Origin: Winogradskyella epiphytica | GTDB taxonomy: Bacteria; Bacteroidota; Bacteroidia; Flavobacteriales; Flavobacteriaceae | Length of the DNA: 64,000 nt | Direction of reading: 5' to 3' | NCBI RefSeq assembly: GCF_003217215.1 | Contig: NZ_QJTD01000007.1 | Span: 102,953-166,952 of the forward strand | Shown here: piece after piece, positions 34,181-42,842 of the stretch | Numbering within the stretch: position 1 is the first letter of the stretch | How the letters are laid out: each line of letters starts with the position of its first letter | Made by a program: the position numbers and the translations under genes | The notes under the pieces: generated by a model | Database searches by the model: none | Seen by the model: only the letters and a program-made list of their open reading frames with translations | What the model was told of the DNA's origin: nothing

Positions 34181-34220
34181 AAACTGCCATAATCTATTAC
34201 AGATGATGGCAGTTTTTTTT
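34181..34220 (+). terminator. Terminator-like hairpin 12 bases upstream of the ATP-cone gene
   Basis: AAACTGCCAT (34181-34190) pairs with ATGGCAGTTT (34206-34215), then T8. It either ends the Usp 6 transcript or acts as a leader attenuator, because the next ATG is only 12 bases beyond the T run and no promoter fits in between. Confidence 0.75.
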
Positions 34221-34231
34221 AACCCACAACT

Positions 34232-35074
34232 ATGGATATTCATAATTTACATATTACAAAATCTACAGGAGACAAAGTAAAATTCTCATTAGATAAATTA
34301 CGTGCATCATTAACTAAATCTGGTGCAGACAAAGAAACCATAGATCATATTATTGATAGTGTTAGGGACGAATTATACCAAGGGATTTCAACGAAAGAAA
34401 TATACAATAGAGCTTTTGCCTTACTAAAAAAGAAGAAAAGTCATTATGCCTCAAGATACAAACTCAAAAAAGCGATTTATGAATTAGGTCCAACCGGATT
34501 TCCCTTCGAACGTTTTATAAGTGAACTATTAAAATATTCAGGTTATAAAACGGAAGTAGGTTCTATATTACAAGGTGAATGTGTTCAACACGAAATTGAC
34601 GTCATTGCACACACAAAGAACACAAGCATCATTATAGAATGCAAATTTCATAATGAACCAGGACTTAATTGCAACGTCAAAGTCCCACTTTATTTCAATT
34701 CGCGGTATCAAGATGTAAAATCTTTTTGGGATAAAAATTCAAAAAATAAAACAACATTAACAAAAGGTTGGGTAGTAACCAATACTCGTTTTACAGAAGA
34801 TGCTATACAATATGGCAAGTGTTGTGGTCTCTATTTACTTAGTTGGGATTATCCAAAAGACAATAGCCTGCAAGACCGTATTGAACGCTTAGGACTATAT
34901 CCAATTACGGTTTCAACTTTACTTACCAGTAGAGAAAAACAATTTCTACTGAGTAGAGATATAGTACTTTGTAAACAACTTTTACACGATAAGTTTTATT
35001 TAGACCATTTAGGAGTCTCTGAAATAAGAAAGAAAAAAATATTGAATGAAATCGAGCAATTATGCCAACTCTAA
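34232..35074 (+). CDS. ATP-cone domain fused to a PD-(D/E)XK (Mrr-like) nuclease domain
   Basis: The 280-residue protein has an N-terminal ATP-cone (about 5-90: ITKSTGDKVKFSLDKLRASL, then SHYASRYKLKKAI), the nucleotide-sensing module of ribonucleotide reductases and NrdR. A restriction-endonuclease-like domain follows (about 95-215) with G-Y-K-T-E-V-G, HEIDVIAH and IIIECKFH, giving the D...E-x-K active site. A C-terminal helical tail ends the protein. The function is unknown; nucleotide-gated nucleic-acid cleavage is a plausible inference. It is 11 bases upstream of the beta-CASP gene. Confidence 0.88.
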   Translation: MDIHNLHITKSTGDKVKFSLDKLRASLTKSGADKETIDHIIDSVRDELYQGISTKEIYNRAFALLKKKKSHYASRYKLKKAIYELGPTGFPFERFISELLKYSGYKTEVGSILQGECVQHEIDVIAHTKNTSIIIECKFHNEPGLNCNVKVPLYFNSRYQDVKSFWDKNSKNKTTLTKGWVVTNTRFTEDAIQYGKCCGLYLLSWDYPKDNSLQDRIERLGLYPITVSTLLTSREKQFLLSRDIVLCKQLLHDKFYLDHLGVSEIRKKKILNEIEQLCQL

Positions 35075-35085
35075 ATCAATGAATT

Positions 35086-36459
35086 ATGGAAAATTTTGCA
35101 ATTATCAATTTCTTAGGAGCTTCAGGAGTAGTTACTGGCTCTAAGTTTCTTATCGAAACCTCAGAACAAAACATCTTAATAGACGCTGGGATGTTTCAAG
35201 GATTAAAAGAACTTCGAGAGCTTAATTGGATAGACCTTCCTGTAGAAGTTGAAGATATCGATGTAGTTTTATTAACTCATGGTCACCTAGATCATGTTGG
35301 CTATTTGCCACGCCTATTAAAACAAGGATTTAGAGGAAAAATATTAGGAACAGCACCAACGTTAGCAATTGCTGAAATTATTCTAAAAGATAGTGCTAAA
35401 ATACATGAAGAAGAAGCCGAAAAAGCCAACGAAGAAAAATACAGTTCACATGAACCTGCCCTACCCTTTTACATGATACAAGATGCCGAAGCTACTATAG
35501 CCCGGTTTCAGGTAGAATTAGAAAATACTTGGATTCGATTAACTGACCATATATCTTTTCGCTTTCAATATAATGGACATATCATAGGGGCTACATTTAT
35601 TGAATTAGACATTAACAGTAAACGTTTTGTTTTCTCTGGAGATATCGGAAGAACCGATGACTATTTACTTAACGATCCTAAAAAGCCAGAATGGGCCGAT
35701 TATCTATTTATAGAAAGTACCTACGGCAATAAGTTACATCCCGAAGAAGATGTTGAAGAAAAACTCACTGAAATTATTCATGAAACTATTCAAAAGAAAG
35801 GTAATCTTATTATTCCAAGTTTTGCTGTTGAGCGTCTACAAACCTTAATGTATATCCTTTGGCAACTCTATAAAAAGAATAAAATCCCGAACATTCCTAT
35901 TTTCGTAGATAGTCCAATGGGTAACAATGTTCTAAGTGTATTTAATCGTTTTCCGAAATGGCATAAATTATCTGATGCCGAATACAATGCGATGTGCGAC
36001 CATGTAAATATCATAGAATCCTTCCGCGAAACTTGGGAAACTATTGACGATAAACGCTCTAAAATTGTGATTGCTGGAAGCGGAATGGTTACAGGCGGAC
36101 GCGTATTAACCTATTTACAGCAACTTATAGATCAACCTTCAACAACGGTATTATTAGTAGGTTATCAAGCTGAAGGCACTGGTGGTAGATTATTAAAAGA
36201 AGGTGCTCATGAAATTAAAATTTACGGCAAATATTTCCCTGTTAAAGCTACTATAAAAAGTATAGATAGTTTATCTGCACATGCTGATCAGAACGACTTG
36301 ATCAACTGGATGAGCAATATTAAGAATAAACCTGAAAATGTGTTTTTAATCCATGGCGAGCCTTCAGCTTTAGATGCTTTTAGAGTAAAAATCAAAGATA
36401 CTTACCATTGGAATGTCAGCATTCCTAAATTAAATGATGTGGAAAAAGTAACACTTTGA
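35086..36459 (+). CDS. Beta-CASP metallo-beta-lactamase RNase-like protein
   Basis: The 457-residue protein has the metallo-beta-lactamase motif HGHLDH (65-70), a downstream H in YNGHIIGATF, FSGDIGR with the metal Asp, the beta-CASP insertion, GSGMVTGGRVLTYLQ, and the C-terminal SLSAHADQNDLINW plus IHGEPSALDAF (RMMBL). This architecture is that of CPSF73/YSH1-like RNA-processing nucleases. It is cytosolic. It is coupled with the ATP-cone nuclease, an arrangement often seen with Usp genes in low-oxygen or stress clusters. Confidence 0.93.
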   Translation: MENFAIINFLGASGVVTGSKFLIETSEQNILIDAGMFQGLKELRELNWIDLPVEVEDIDVVLLTHGHLDHVGYLPRLLKQGFRGKILGTAPTLAIAEIILKDSAKIHEEEAEKANEEKYSSHEPALPFYMIQDAEATIARFQVELENTWIRLTDHISFRFQYNGHIIGATFIELDINSKRFVFSGDIGRTDDYLLNDPKKPEWADYLFIESTYGNKLHPEEDVEEKLTEIIHETIQKKGNLIIPSFAVERLQTLMYILWQLYKKNKIPNIPIFVDSPMGNNVLSVFNRFPKWHKLSDAEYNAMCDHVNIIESFRETWETIDDKRSKIVIAGSGMVTGGRVLTYLQQLIDQPSTTVLLVGYQAEGTGGRLLKEGAHEIKIYGKYFPVKATIKSIDSLSAHADQNDLINWMSNIKNKPENVFLIHGEPSALDAFRVKIKDTYHWNVSIPKLNDVEKVTL

Positions 36460-36476
36460 ATTTAAGCTAATTCAAC

Positions 36477-36519
36477 TGACAAAAATCATAACAGATATGA
36501 CATAATAGCTCTAAATTTT
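36477..36519 (+). promoter_or_regulatory. Operator TGACAAAAATCA plus -7 TAAATTTT
   Basis: The site at 36477-36488 is centred 29.5 bp before TAAATTTT (36512-36519), one mismatch from TAnnTTTG. It precedes the coiled-coil protein gene. Confidence 0.62.
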
Positions 36520-36557
36520 ATGAAGCATCAAAATGTCTAATTTAAACTATAGAAATC

Positions 36558-37007
36558 ATGAAAATTGCATATATAAATCCAAAATATATAGAGTGGATCA
36601 GCCCCGAACAAATGCATCAATCGTCTAATGACTGGTTGTCAGAATTATTATTTATAAAAGATGAACATCAATTTTTTGAAGATTTAATCACCTCCTTTAC
36701 CTCAAAATTGATTGCTCTTGAAAAATTTTCTAACAATAAAGAGATCATCGACGCTCTTAATAAGTCACAAAAGCATAATAATTTATTGATTGAAGCCATA
36801 AAGGTGCATAAGAATGAACTTCAAATCATGATGGATGGTGTTGACGAACCTAAAAAGGAAAAAGCTTATAAAGATTCACATCGTGGACTAATCATTAAAC
36901 TCGAAGAATTTTACGATGAATATAAAGAATTAAAAACCCAACTTTTCGATATCATTAAAACCATACGAAAAGAGGAAAAACAAAAGCACTTATTGGACAA
37001 GCACTAA
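36558..37007 (+). CDS. Coiled-coil protein of unknown function in the stress regulon
   Basis: This 149-residue, highly charged helical protein has no signal peptide and no membrane segment. Residues 40-145 are almost entirely helix-forming with heptad-like spacing (IDALNKSQKHNNLLIEAI, IIKLEEFYDEYKELKTQL). The N-terminus is MKIAYINPKYIEWISPEQMH. I recognise no family. It has its own operator and promoter of the regulon type and is convergent with Usp 7. Confidence 0.72.
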   Translation: MKIAYINPKYIEWISPEQMHQSSNDWLSELLFIKDEHQFFEDLITSFTSKLIALEKFSNNKEIIDALNKSQKHNNLLIEAIKVHKNELQIMMDGVDEPKKEKAYKDSHRGLIIKLEEFYDEYKELKTQLFDIIKTIRKEEKQKHLLDKH

Positions 37008-37043
37008 TCTAAGATAACGTTATCCATAAAGTATTGCCGGAAG

Positions 37044-37871
37044 TTAATTATGAAGCACTAATAAGGGCACTCTCAGTTCATTACTCATTTTCTTAGTCGT
37101 TGAGCTCACAAAAAATCTCTCAAAAAGTGTTTCCTTTTTCACTATCAAGGCCGTTAAATCAATATGATTAGTCTGAATATAACTGCTTACCGCATATTCA
37201 ATGGGTACATCATCTATAACATGGTAATCAAAGTTAACCGAAACTAGTAAATCAACACCTCTTACCTCGTCTTCAACCTTTGACGCATCATTACCTTCAA
37301 TTATTCGCAATACATGGAGTTTGTTTCTATACGGTTCAGTAATATTAAGAAATTGTAAAAAAGCCTTACTATTTAAGGCTTTATCTACATCTAAAGGCAA
37401 AAGCACTTCTTTGGGTTCACGATAAGCGAATCCTTCCGGCACCACCAATGTTGGGCAATTTACATTACGAATTACATTTATAGTATTACTACCAAAAATA
37501 GCTTCAGTGGCCCCAGTAACACCATTACTACCCATCACTATCAACTCCACAGTCTTTGAAGTTTTAACTTGATTAATTGCGGTGGTTAAACCATCGTAAT
37601 CTACGACTTCGTGAAAACTATGTTTCTCATTCTTAAACTCAGACTTAAGATCATCTATAAGTTTTAAAAGCCTGTGCTTCGTTTTCTTTACTAAAGAATC
37701 ATAAACACTTTTACCTCCCGACATTACCAAATCATCACTTATATAGGCGCTAGTACTTTCAACATGAAGCACATAAAACTGACATTTATCGTTTTCAAAT
37801 AAACGTAAAGCATAATGCATGGCATTAATAGAATTCTTTGAAAAATCGGTGAGCAAGAGTATTTGTTTCAT
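37044..37871 (-). CDS. Universal stress protein, tandem UspA domains (Usp 7)
   Basis: This 275-residue paralogue on the opposite strand starts MKQILLLTDFSKNSINA, with VMGSNGVTGATEAIFGSNT as the nucleotide-binding loop (GSNG instead of GTKG). The second domain ends LRVPLLVLHN. It is the most diverged of the seven. The predicted transcript start is about 9 bases before the ATG, an extremely short leader. Confidence 0.92.
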   Translation of the reverse strand: MKQILLLTDFSKNSINAMHYALRLFENDKCQFYVLHVESTSAYISDDLVMSGGKSVYDSLVKKTKHRLLKLIDDLKSEFKNEKHSFHEVVDYDGLTTAINQVKTSKTVELIVMGSNGVTGATEAIFGSNTINVIRNVNCPTLVVPEGFAYREPKEVLLPLDVDKALNSKAFLQFLNITEPYRNKLHVLRIIEGNDASKVEDEVRGVDLLVSVNFDYHVIDDVPIEYAVSSYIQTNHIDLTALIVKKETLFERFFVSSTTKKMSNELRVPLLVLHN

Positions 37872-37886
37872 GATAAGAAGTTTATA

Positions 37887-37929
37887 TAAAATTAATAAAA
37901 CTCAATGAGGGAGGAAGTGATTAATATCA
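37887..37929 (-). promoter_or_regulatory. Operator TGATTAATATCA plus -7 TAATTTTA for Usp 7
   Basis: A palindrome with TGAT/ATCA arms (37918-37929) is centred 29.5 bp before TAATTTTA on the minus strand (37894-37887). Confidence 0.68.
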
Positions 37930-37997
37930 TAAACGCACTTATTAATTTAATAAGACTAAGTACTCATTGAGCAATAAACAGCAGCATTGAAAGAAAA

Positions 37998-38027
37998 AAA
38001 GCCTGTAAAAATAAATTTACAGGCTTT
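37998..38027 (-). terminator. Intrinsic terminator of the FKBP gene
   Basis: A perfect 12-bp stem, AAAGCCTGTAAA/TTTACAGGCTTT. It is followed on the minus strand by a T run, 22 bases after the FKBP stop. Confidence 0.87.
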
Positions 38028-38048
38028 ATATTATGAAGAACTAAATTA

Positions 38049-38477
38049 TTATTTAATCTCTACTACTTCAAGATCAAATGTTAATTCTTGTCCAGCTAAT
38101 GGATGATTTCCATCTACTATAACGTGATCTTCGTTAACTTCTGCAATTCTAAATTGGTGCTCATTACCTTCAGCATCTCTAGATACTAAACCTAAACCAA
38201 CTTCTGGCTTAACTTCTTCTGGTAATTGTCCTTTTTCAACTTTATGAAATAATTCTTCTCGAACTTCTCCGTAAGCTTCAGTCATAGGAATGTCTACTGT
38301 CTTCTTATCGTTCACCTTCATATCAATCACTGCTTTTTCAAAACCAGGAATCAACATACCTTGTCCTAAAGTGAATTCTAATGGCTCACGTCCTTCAGAA
38401 CTATCAAAGACTTGTCCGTTTTTTAATTTTCCTGTGTAATGAACTTTTACAGTATCATTTTCTTTTACTTGACTCAT
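38049..38477 (-). CDS. FKBP-type peptidyl-prolyl cis-trans isomerase (SlyD/SlpA-like)
   Basis: The 142-residue cytosolic protein has an FKBP domain (VKVHYTGKLKNGQVFDSSEGREPLEFTLGQGMLIPGFEKAV in part, residues about 8-50) interrupted by an IF (insert-in-flap) chaperone domain and closed by GNHPLAGQELTFDLEV, the SlyD/SlpA signature. No His-rich SlyD tail is present, so it is closer to SlpA. A longer start (38531) adds 18 residues unlike the family; ATG 38477 gives MSQVKEND and the usual length. Confidence 0.93.
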   Translation of the reverse strand: MSQVKENDTVKVHYTGKLKNGQVFDSSEGREPLEFTLGQGMLIPGFEKAVIDMKVNDKKTVDIPMTEAYGEVREELFHKVEKGQLPEEVKPEVGLGLVSRDAEGNEHQFRIAEVNEDHVIVDGNHPLAGQELTFDLEVVEIK

Positions 38478-38652
38478 AAATTTCTTGTTTTCATTTAAAT
38501 AAGGCACAAAACTATTATTTATAAGACACAATAAAGAATGATATTAAATTAATTCGGTGTATTTAAGAAAAACTTAACGTGATTCACCTAATTCGTTTGT
38601 AAATTAGGATAAAATACATCGATTAAGACTAAACAATTTTAAAAACGAACTT

Positions 38653-39105
38653 ATGTTAACTTGGAAAGATATTATCAACTTTTCCGTGAATGGAAATCCA
38701 ACTCCAGATAAACGCGTTGAAAAATCTGAAGCTGAATGGAAAGCTCAATTATCTCCTGAACAGTACAGAATTACAAGACAGAAAGGTACTGAGCCACCAA
38801 ATAGCGGTGCGCTTTGTAAAGCCTTTGATGATGGTAAATACAATTGTATTTGTTGTGACACGCCATTATTTGATTCTACCATAAAATTCAACTCGAGTTC
38901 AGGATGGCCAAGTTTTACGCAACCTATTAAAGAAAATGCGATTAAATACCATCGTGACACCTCTTTTGGAATGGTTAGAGTTGAAGTAATGTGTAATACA
39001 TGCGATGCGCATTTAGGTCATGTTTTTCCAGACGGACCAGAACCTAGCGGATTGCGATATTGTATTAATTCGGAATCAATGACTTTAGAAAAGGAAAATG
39101 CATAA
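38653..39105 (+). CDS. msrB: Peptide-methionine (R)-S-oxide reductase MsrB
   Basis: The 150-residue enzyme repairs the R-sulfoxide of methionine in proteins. It has the catalytic Cys in RYCINSESM, two zinc CxxC pairs (CICC and CNTC), FNSSSGWPSFTQPI and GHVFPDGP. The first Cys pair is read as C-I-C-C, with the second and fourth Cys likely ligands. No signal peptide is present, so it is cytosolic. Its stop TAA overlaps the ATG of msrA. Confidence 0.95.
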   Translation: MLTWKDIINFSVNGNPTPDKRVEKSEAEWKAQLSPEQYRITRQKGTEPPNSGALCKAFDDGKYNCICCDTPLFDSTIKFNSSSGWPSFTQPIKENAIKYHRDTSFGMVRVEVMCNTCDAHLGHVFPDGPEPSGLRYCINSESMTLEKENA

Positions 39106-39653
39106 TGACTAATAAAAATTTACAAACAGCCACACTTGGTGGTGGATGCTTTTGGTGTACTGAAGCCGTATTTGATCAAGTAAAAGGGATTGAAGAAGTT
39201 GTTTCTGGCTATTCTGGAGGTACCGTACTTGGTCATCCAACCTATAGAGAAATTTGTTCCGGACTCACAGGTCATGCTGAAGTCATTAAAATCACTTTTG
39301 ACGCTAAGGTGATTAGTTACGAAGATATTTTAATCATTTTTATGACCACTCATGACCCAACAACTTTGAATAGACAAGGCGTCGATCGCGGCACACAATA
39401 TCGTTCGGTTATTTTTTATCATGATGAAAAGCAGAAAGACATTGCTGAAGCTGTAATCAAAGAATTAGCAGAATATTACGAAAACCCAATTGTCACCGAA
39501 CTTAGCCCTGCTCCAACCTTTTATGAAGCAGAAAAAGAGCACCAGGATTATTATAAAAACAATCCTACTCAAGGCTATTGTAGTTTTGTTATCACACCTA
39601 AACTAACACGGCTTAGAAAATTACATGGCGATAAGTTGAAGTCTACCGCATAG
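39105..39653 (+). CDS. msrA: Peptide-methionine (S)-S-oxide reductase MsrA
   Basis: The 182-residue enzyme repairs methionine S-sulfoxide. It contains the catalytic motif GGGCFWCTEAVF, GYSGG, THDPTTLNRQGVDRGTQYRS and HQDYYKNNP. It is translationally coupled to msrB (TAATG), so both stereoisomers are reduced by one operon. A redoxin gene follows after about 30 bases. Confidence 0.97.
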   Translation: MTNKNLQTATLGGGCFWCTEAVFDQVKGIEEVVSGYSGGTVLGHPTYREICSGLTGHAEVIKITFDAKVISYEDILIIFMTTHDPTTLNRQGVDRGTQYRSVIFYHDEKQKDIAEAVIKELAEYYENPIVTELSPAPTFYEAEKEHQDYYKNNPTQGYCSFVITPKLTRLRKLHGDKLKSTA

Positions 39654-39684
39654 CAACATTTTGGCCATTGAAAGCACTAAATTT

Positions 39685-40167
39685 ATGTCTACAGAAGAAA
39701 AAATATTTAAAGCTCCAGAATTCAATGTCCACCAATGGATCGATGAGAATGGTGAGAAAACAAACCCGATAAAGTTATCTGACTTTAAAGGTAAGTTTAA
39801 AGTAGTGTACTGCTTTCAAAGTGCTTGTATGGGCTGCCATAGCAAAGGATTTCCTGCTTTAAAAAATATGGTCGAAGCCTTAGGTCTTAAGGATAACATC
39901 CAGTTTTTAGCCGTTCAAACCGTTTTTGAAAGTTATCATCTCAACACTTATAAAAATATGGTGAGCACTCAAAAGTTGTATGAGTTAAAAATCCCATTTG
40001 GTCATGATGCCGGAATTGATGGAAAATCCCAAAGTCAAATTATGACCAATTATAAAACACGTGGTACACCATGGTTTATATTTATTGATAAACACGACAA
40101 TGTGGTATTCGAAGATTTTAGTTTAAATACGGTTGCTGCAATTGAGTTTCTGTCTGCTTTAAAGTAA
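39685..40167 (+). CDS. Redoxin/TlpA-like thioredoxin-fold protein
   Basis: The 160-residue protein starts at ATG 39685 (MSTEEKIFKAPEF); a TTG at 39661 would add eight residues. It has an AhpC/TlpA-type fold: KLSDFKGKFKVVYCFQSACMGCH with a CMGC redox motif, AVQTVFE, and the cis-Pro segment RGTPWFIFIDKHDNVV. No signal peptide is seen. Lying after msrBA, it may recycle Msr or handle peroxide; this is inferred from position only. Confidence 0.85.
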   Translation: MSTEEKIFKAPEFNVHQWIDENGEKTNPIKLSDFKGKFKVVYCFQSACMGCHSKGFPALKNMVEALGLKDNIQFLAVQTVFESYHLNTYKNMVSTQKLYELKIPFGHDAGIDGKSQSQIMTNYKTRGTPWFIFIDKHDNVVFEDFSLNTVAAIEFLSALK

Positions 40168-40192
40168 ATGCCCTAATATTTTATAAAAAAAA

Positions 40193-40240
40193 GCCGATTT
40201 ACGTTTAGATTATAATATCTAAATATAAATCGGCATTTTT
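40193..40240. terminator. Bidirectional intrinsic terminator
   Basis: GCCGATTTA (40193-40201) pairs with TAAATCGGC (40226-40234), with an additional inner TTTAGAT/ATCTAAA stem. Flanking A and T runs serve the msr operon and dsbD, which converge here. Confidence 0.88.
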
Positions 40241-40256
40241 ATGTAGTCTTTAATCT

Positions 40257-42686
40257 TTAGTTCTTAAAGTTCCCGATACCTTCTTTCAGCCAAGCATTGT
40301 ATTCTTTGGCATCTGGTGTATATCCAGCAGGTTCATTTAGGTTTTCTTCATCATGATCCATTAACACATAATACGGTTGTGTATTGGTTTTGTATCTAAT
40401 AGTTTGCATTTCACTCCACTTCTGCCCCATATTTCTAAGCTTTTTCCCAGGTCTTAATTTAGAATCTGGTGCTTCACCTTCAGGGAAGTCAATTTGCTCA
40501 TCAACGTATAGTGAAATAAGTACGATGTCATTTTTTAATTTAGACAGTACTTCCGGATCAACCCAAACATTCTGTTCCATCTTACGACAGTTAACACAAG
40601 CCCAACCGGTAAAATCGAGCATAACTGGTTTTCCAACTTTCTTAGCGTATGCTAAACCAGTTTCGTAATCGTTAAATGCTAAGATGTCATGAGGCGCTAA
40701 TAAATGTGCACCTTCGGGTATATCCATGGTACTCGCAGAACCGCCACCTTTTGAATTACCAACGCCGTATGGCGACTCAGAATAATCTAATGGAGGTGGA
40801 AAAGCACTAATGATTTTTAATGGCGCTCCCCAAAGTCCCGGAATCATATAAATGGTAAACGTTAGAGTTAATAATCCTAATAATAATCTACCAACTGATA
40901 TATGCTTTATTGGTGAATCATGAGGTAATTGGATTTTACCAAATAAGTATAAAGACAGTGTACCGAATACTGCGATCCAAATCGCAATAAATACTTCACG
41001 TTCTAAAAAGTGTAGTTGTAACACTAAATCGGCTTGCGACAAAAATTTAAATGCTAATGCAAGCTCTAAAAATCCTAAAACAACTTTTACGGTATTCAAC
41101 CAGCCACCAGATTTTGGTAAAGTATTTAACCAACCAGGGAAAGCCGCAAATAATGCAAATGGTAAGGCAATAGCTAATGAAAAGCCAAGCATTCCAACTA
41201 TTGGCGCAATACCTCCTTTAGATGCTGCTTCAACTAATAAGGTACCAACAATTGGTCCTGTACAAGAAAATGACACTAAGGCTAAAGCCAAAGCCATAAA
41301 GAAGATTCCAATTAATCCTCCTCTATCGGCTTGCTTATCTACTTTGTTCAACCATTTACTTGGTAAAACAATCTCAAACGCTCCTAAAAAGGACACCGCA
41401 AAGACAATTAAAAGTAAAAAGAAAATTAGGTTAAACCAGACATTAGTCGCCATAGCATTTAGCGCATCTGCCCCAAAAACTGCAGTTACAACAATACCTA
41501 AAACAAGGTATATAACAATAATGCTAATACCGTAAGTGATGGCATTTTTAACACCTTTGGCTTTAGTTTTACTCTGTTTTGTAAAGAAACTTACCGTCAT
41601 TGGAATCATAGGAAACACACAAGGTGTTAACAATGCTGCAAATCCTGATAAGAAAGCAATAAAGAATATGCCCCATAATCCTTTATTAGAATTGTCTTTT
41701 TCCGATTTACCAGTCGTAGATTCAAACTGATCATCAGCATCATTAGAAACTGCTACAGTTTTAGTTAAATCGAATTTTAAATCATGATAGGTTGGCGCTA
41801 GGCACTCTTTGTCGTCACATGCCATAAAACCAACTTCAGCTGATACAGAAGAGACCTCTTTATTGGCTACTTTAATATGCTGTCTGAATTCAGCGGTACT
41901 ACTGAAATATTTTATCTCTTTATTAAAGAATTTATCAAAAGCCTTGGCTCCTTTTTCTTCTTTCGTATCACCTACTAATTCTACACCATCTTCCACTTGG
42001 TAGTCAAAACTTGTTGGAATTGGGCCGTCTTCAACATTGGTTTGAGAATACAATTTCCAACCTGAATCGATGGTAGCTTTAGACACCAATACATATTCCG
42101 TTTCAGAAATCTTTTCAACTGAAGAACTCCATTTTACAGGCTCACGCAGTGTCTGTGCGTCAGCGCCACCAAAATTGATAGCTGCAGGAACAGAATCATC
42201 ATGACTAAGCGCATCCGTTTTTTGTGCTTCTTTTAAATTAAATTTAAGATCAACATAGTTTGGAGGTAAGCACTTTTCGTCATCACAGACCATGAACTCT
42301 ACTTCACCTTCAACTACTGATAACTCTTTATTTAAAACTTTTATACGTTGTCTAAATTCAGCTTTACCATCAAAATATTTTATCTTCATTAGGAAGACAG
42401 GATCATCAACAGTTTCACCATTAGGTTCTGATGTTTTCCCAACGAGTTCAAAATCTTTATTAATTGTATAAGCGAATCCTGTAGCAATAGGACCTCCTTC
42501 TGGCACATCTTGAGAATATAAATGCCAACCAGCATCAATTGTGGCGGTAGATATTAGATCGTACTCAGTGTCGGAAATTTTTTCAGTTTTTGTTTCCCAC
42601 TTTACAGGATCAAAAACTTGTGCTTTTAAATTAAATGAAAAAGAAAATGCCAAGAGGCATAACAGAAATACTTTCTTAAAGGTCAT
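40257..42686 (-). CDS. dsbD: Thiol:disulfide interchange protein DsbD with duplicated N-terminal domain
   Basis: The 809-residue inner-membrane protein moves electrons from cytosolic thioredoxin to the periplasm. It has a signal peptide (1-22) and two copies of the DsbD-alpha-like domain (about 25-150 and 178-305), each ending in a Cys pair (CDDEKC and CDDKEC). The CcdA/DsbD-beta membrane domain (about 335-620) contains [13 protein letters not shown] and [13 protein letters not shown]. The C-terminal thioredoxin domain has [13 protein letters not shown]. The doubled alpha domain is unusual. It is probably the electron source for periplasmic thioredoxin-like proteins such as the lipoprotein at 5.5 kb. 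Confidence 0.94.
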   Translation of the reverse strand: MTFKKVFLLCLLAFSFSFNLKAQVFDPVKWETKTEKISDTEYDLISTATIDAGWHLYSQDVPEGGPIATGFAYTINKDFELVGKTSEPNGETVDDPVFLMKIKYFDGKAEFRQRIKVLNKELSVVEGEVEFMVCDDEKCLPPNYVDLKFNLKEAQKTDALSHDDSVPAAINFGGADAQTLREPVKWSSSVEKISETEYVLVSKATIDSGWKLYSQTNVEDGPIPTSFDYQVEDGVELVGDTKEEKGAKAFDKFFNKEIKYFSSTAEFRQHIKVANKEVSSVSAEVGFMACDDKECLAPTYHDLKFDLTKTVAVSNDADDQFESTTGKSEKDNSNKGLWGIFFIAFLSGFAALLTPCVFPMIPMTVSFFTKQSKTKAKGVKNAITYGISIIVIYLVLGIVVTAVFGADALNAMATNVWFNLIFFLLLIVFAVSFLGAFEIVLPSKWLNKVDKQADRGGLIGIFFMALALALVSFSCTGPIVGTLLVEAASKGGIAPIVGMLGFSLAIALPFALFAAFPGWLNTLPKSGGWLNTVKVVLGFLELALAFKFLSQADLVLQLHFLEREVFIAIWIAVFGTLSLYLFGKIQLPHDSPIKHISVGRLLLGLLTLTFTIYMIPGLWGAPLKIISAFPPPLDYSESPYGVGNSKGGGSASTMDIPEGAHLLAPHDILAFNDYETGLAYAKKVGKPVMLDFTGWACVNCRKMEQNVWVDPEVLSKLKNDIVLISLYVDEQIDFPEGEAPDSKLRPGKKLRNMGQKWSEMQTIRYKTNTQPYYVLMDHDEENLNEPAGYTPDAKEYNAWLKEGIGNFKN

Positions 42687-42722
42687 ATATATTATCTTAA
42701 TTCACAAAAAACATCTAATTCG

Positions 42723-42730
42723 CAAATGTA
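42723..42730 (-). promoter_or_regulatory. Candidate dsbD promoter (-7 TACATTTG)
   Basis: The minus strand reads TACATTTGCG, an exact TAnnTTTG match 37 bases upstream of the dsbD start. No convincing -33 box is seen. Confidence 0.4.
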
Positions 42731-42811
42731 ACAGATGCGTTTCTATTTTTGGCTAACAGTCGCCTAATTTATAAAAACCTTAAGAATTAAACAGGTAAAA
42801 GAATGGCATAA

Positions 42812-42838
42812 AAAAACCAAACACGAAGTTTGGTTTTT
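42812..42838 (-). terminator. Intrinsic terminator of the rhodanese pair
   Basis: AAAAACCAAAC (42812-42822) pairs with GTTTGGTTTTT (42828-42838), 5 bases beyond the stop of the lipoprotein rhodanese. Confidence 0.88.
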
Positions 42839-42842
42839 AAAA

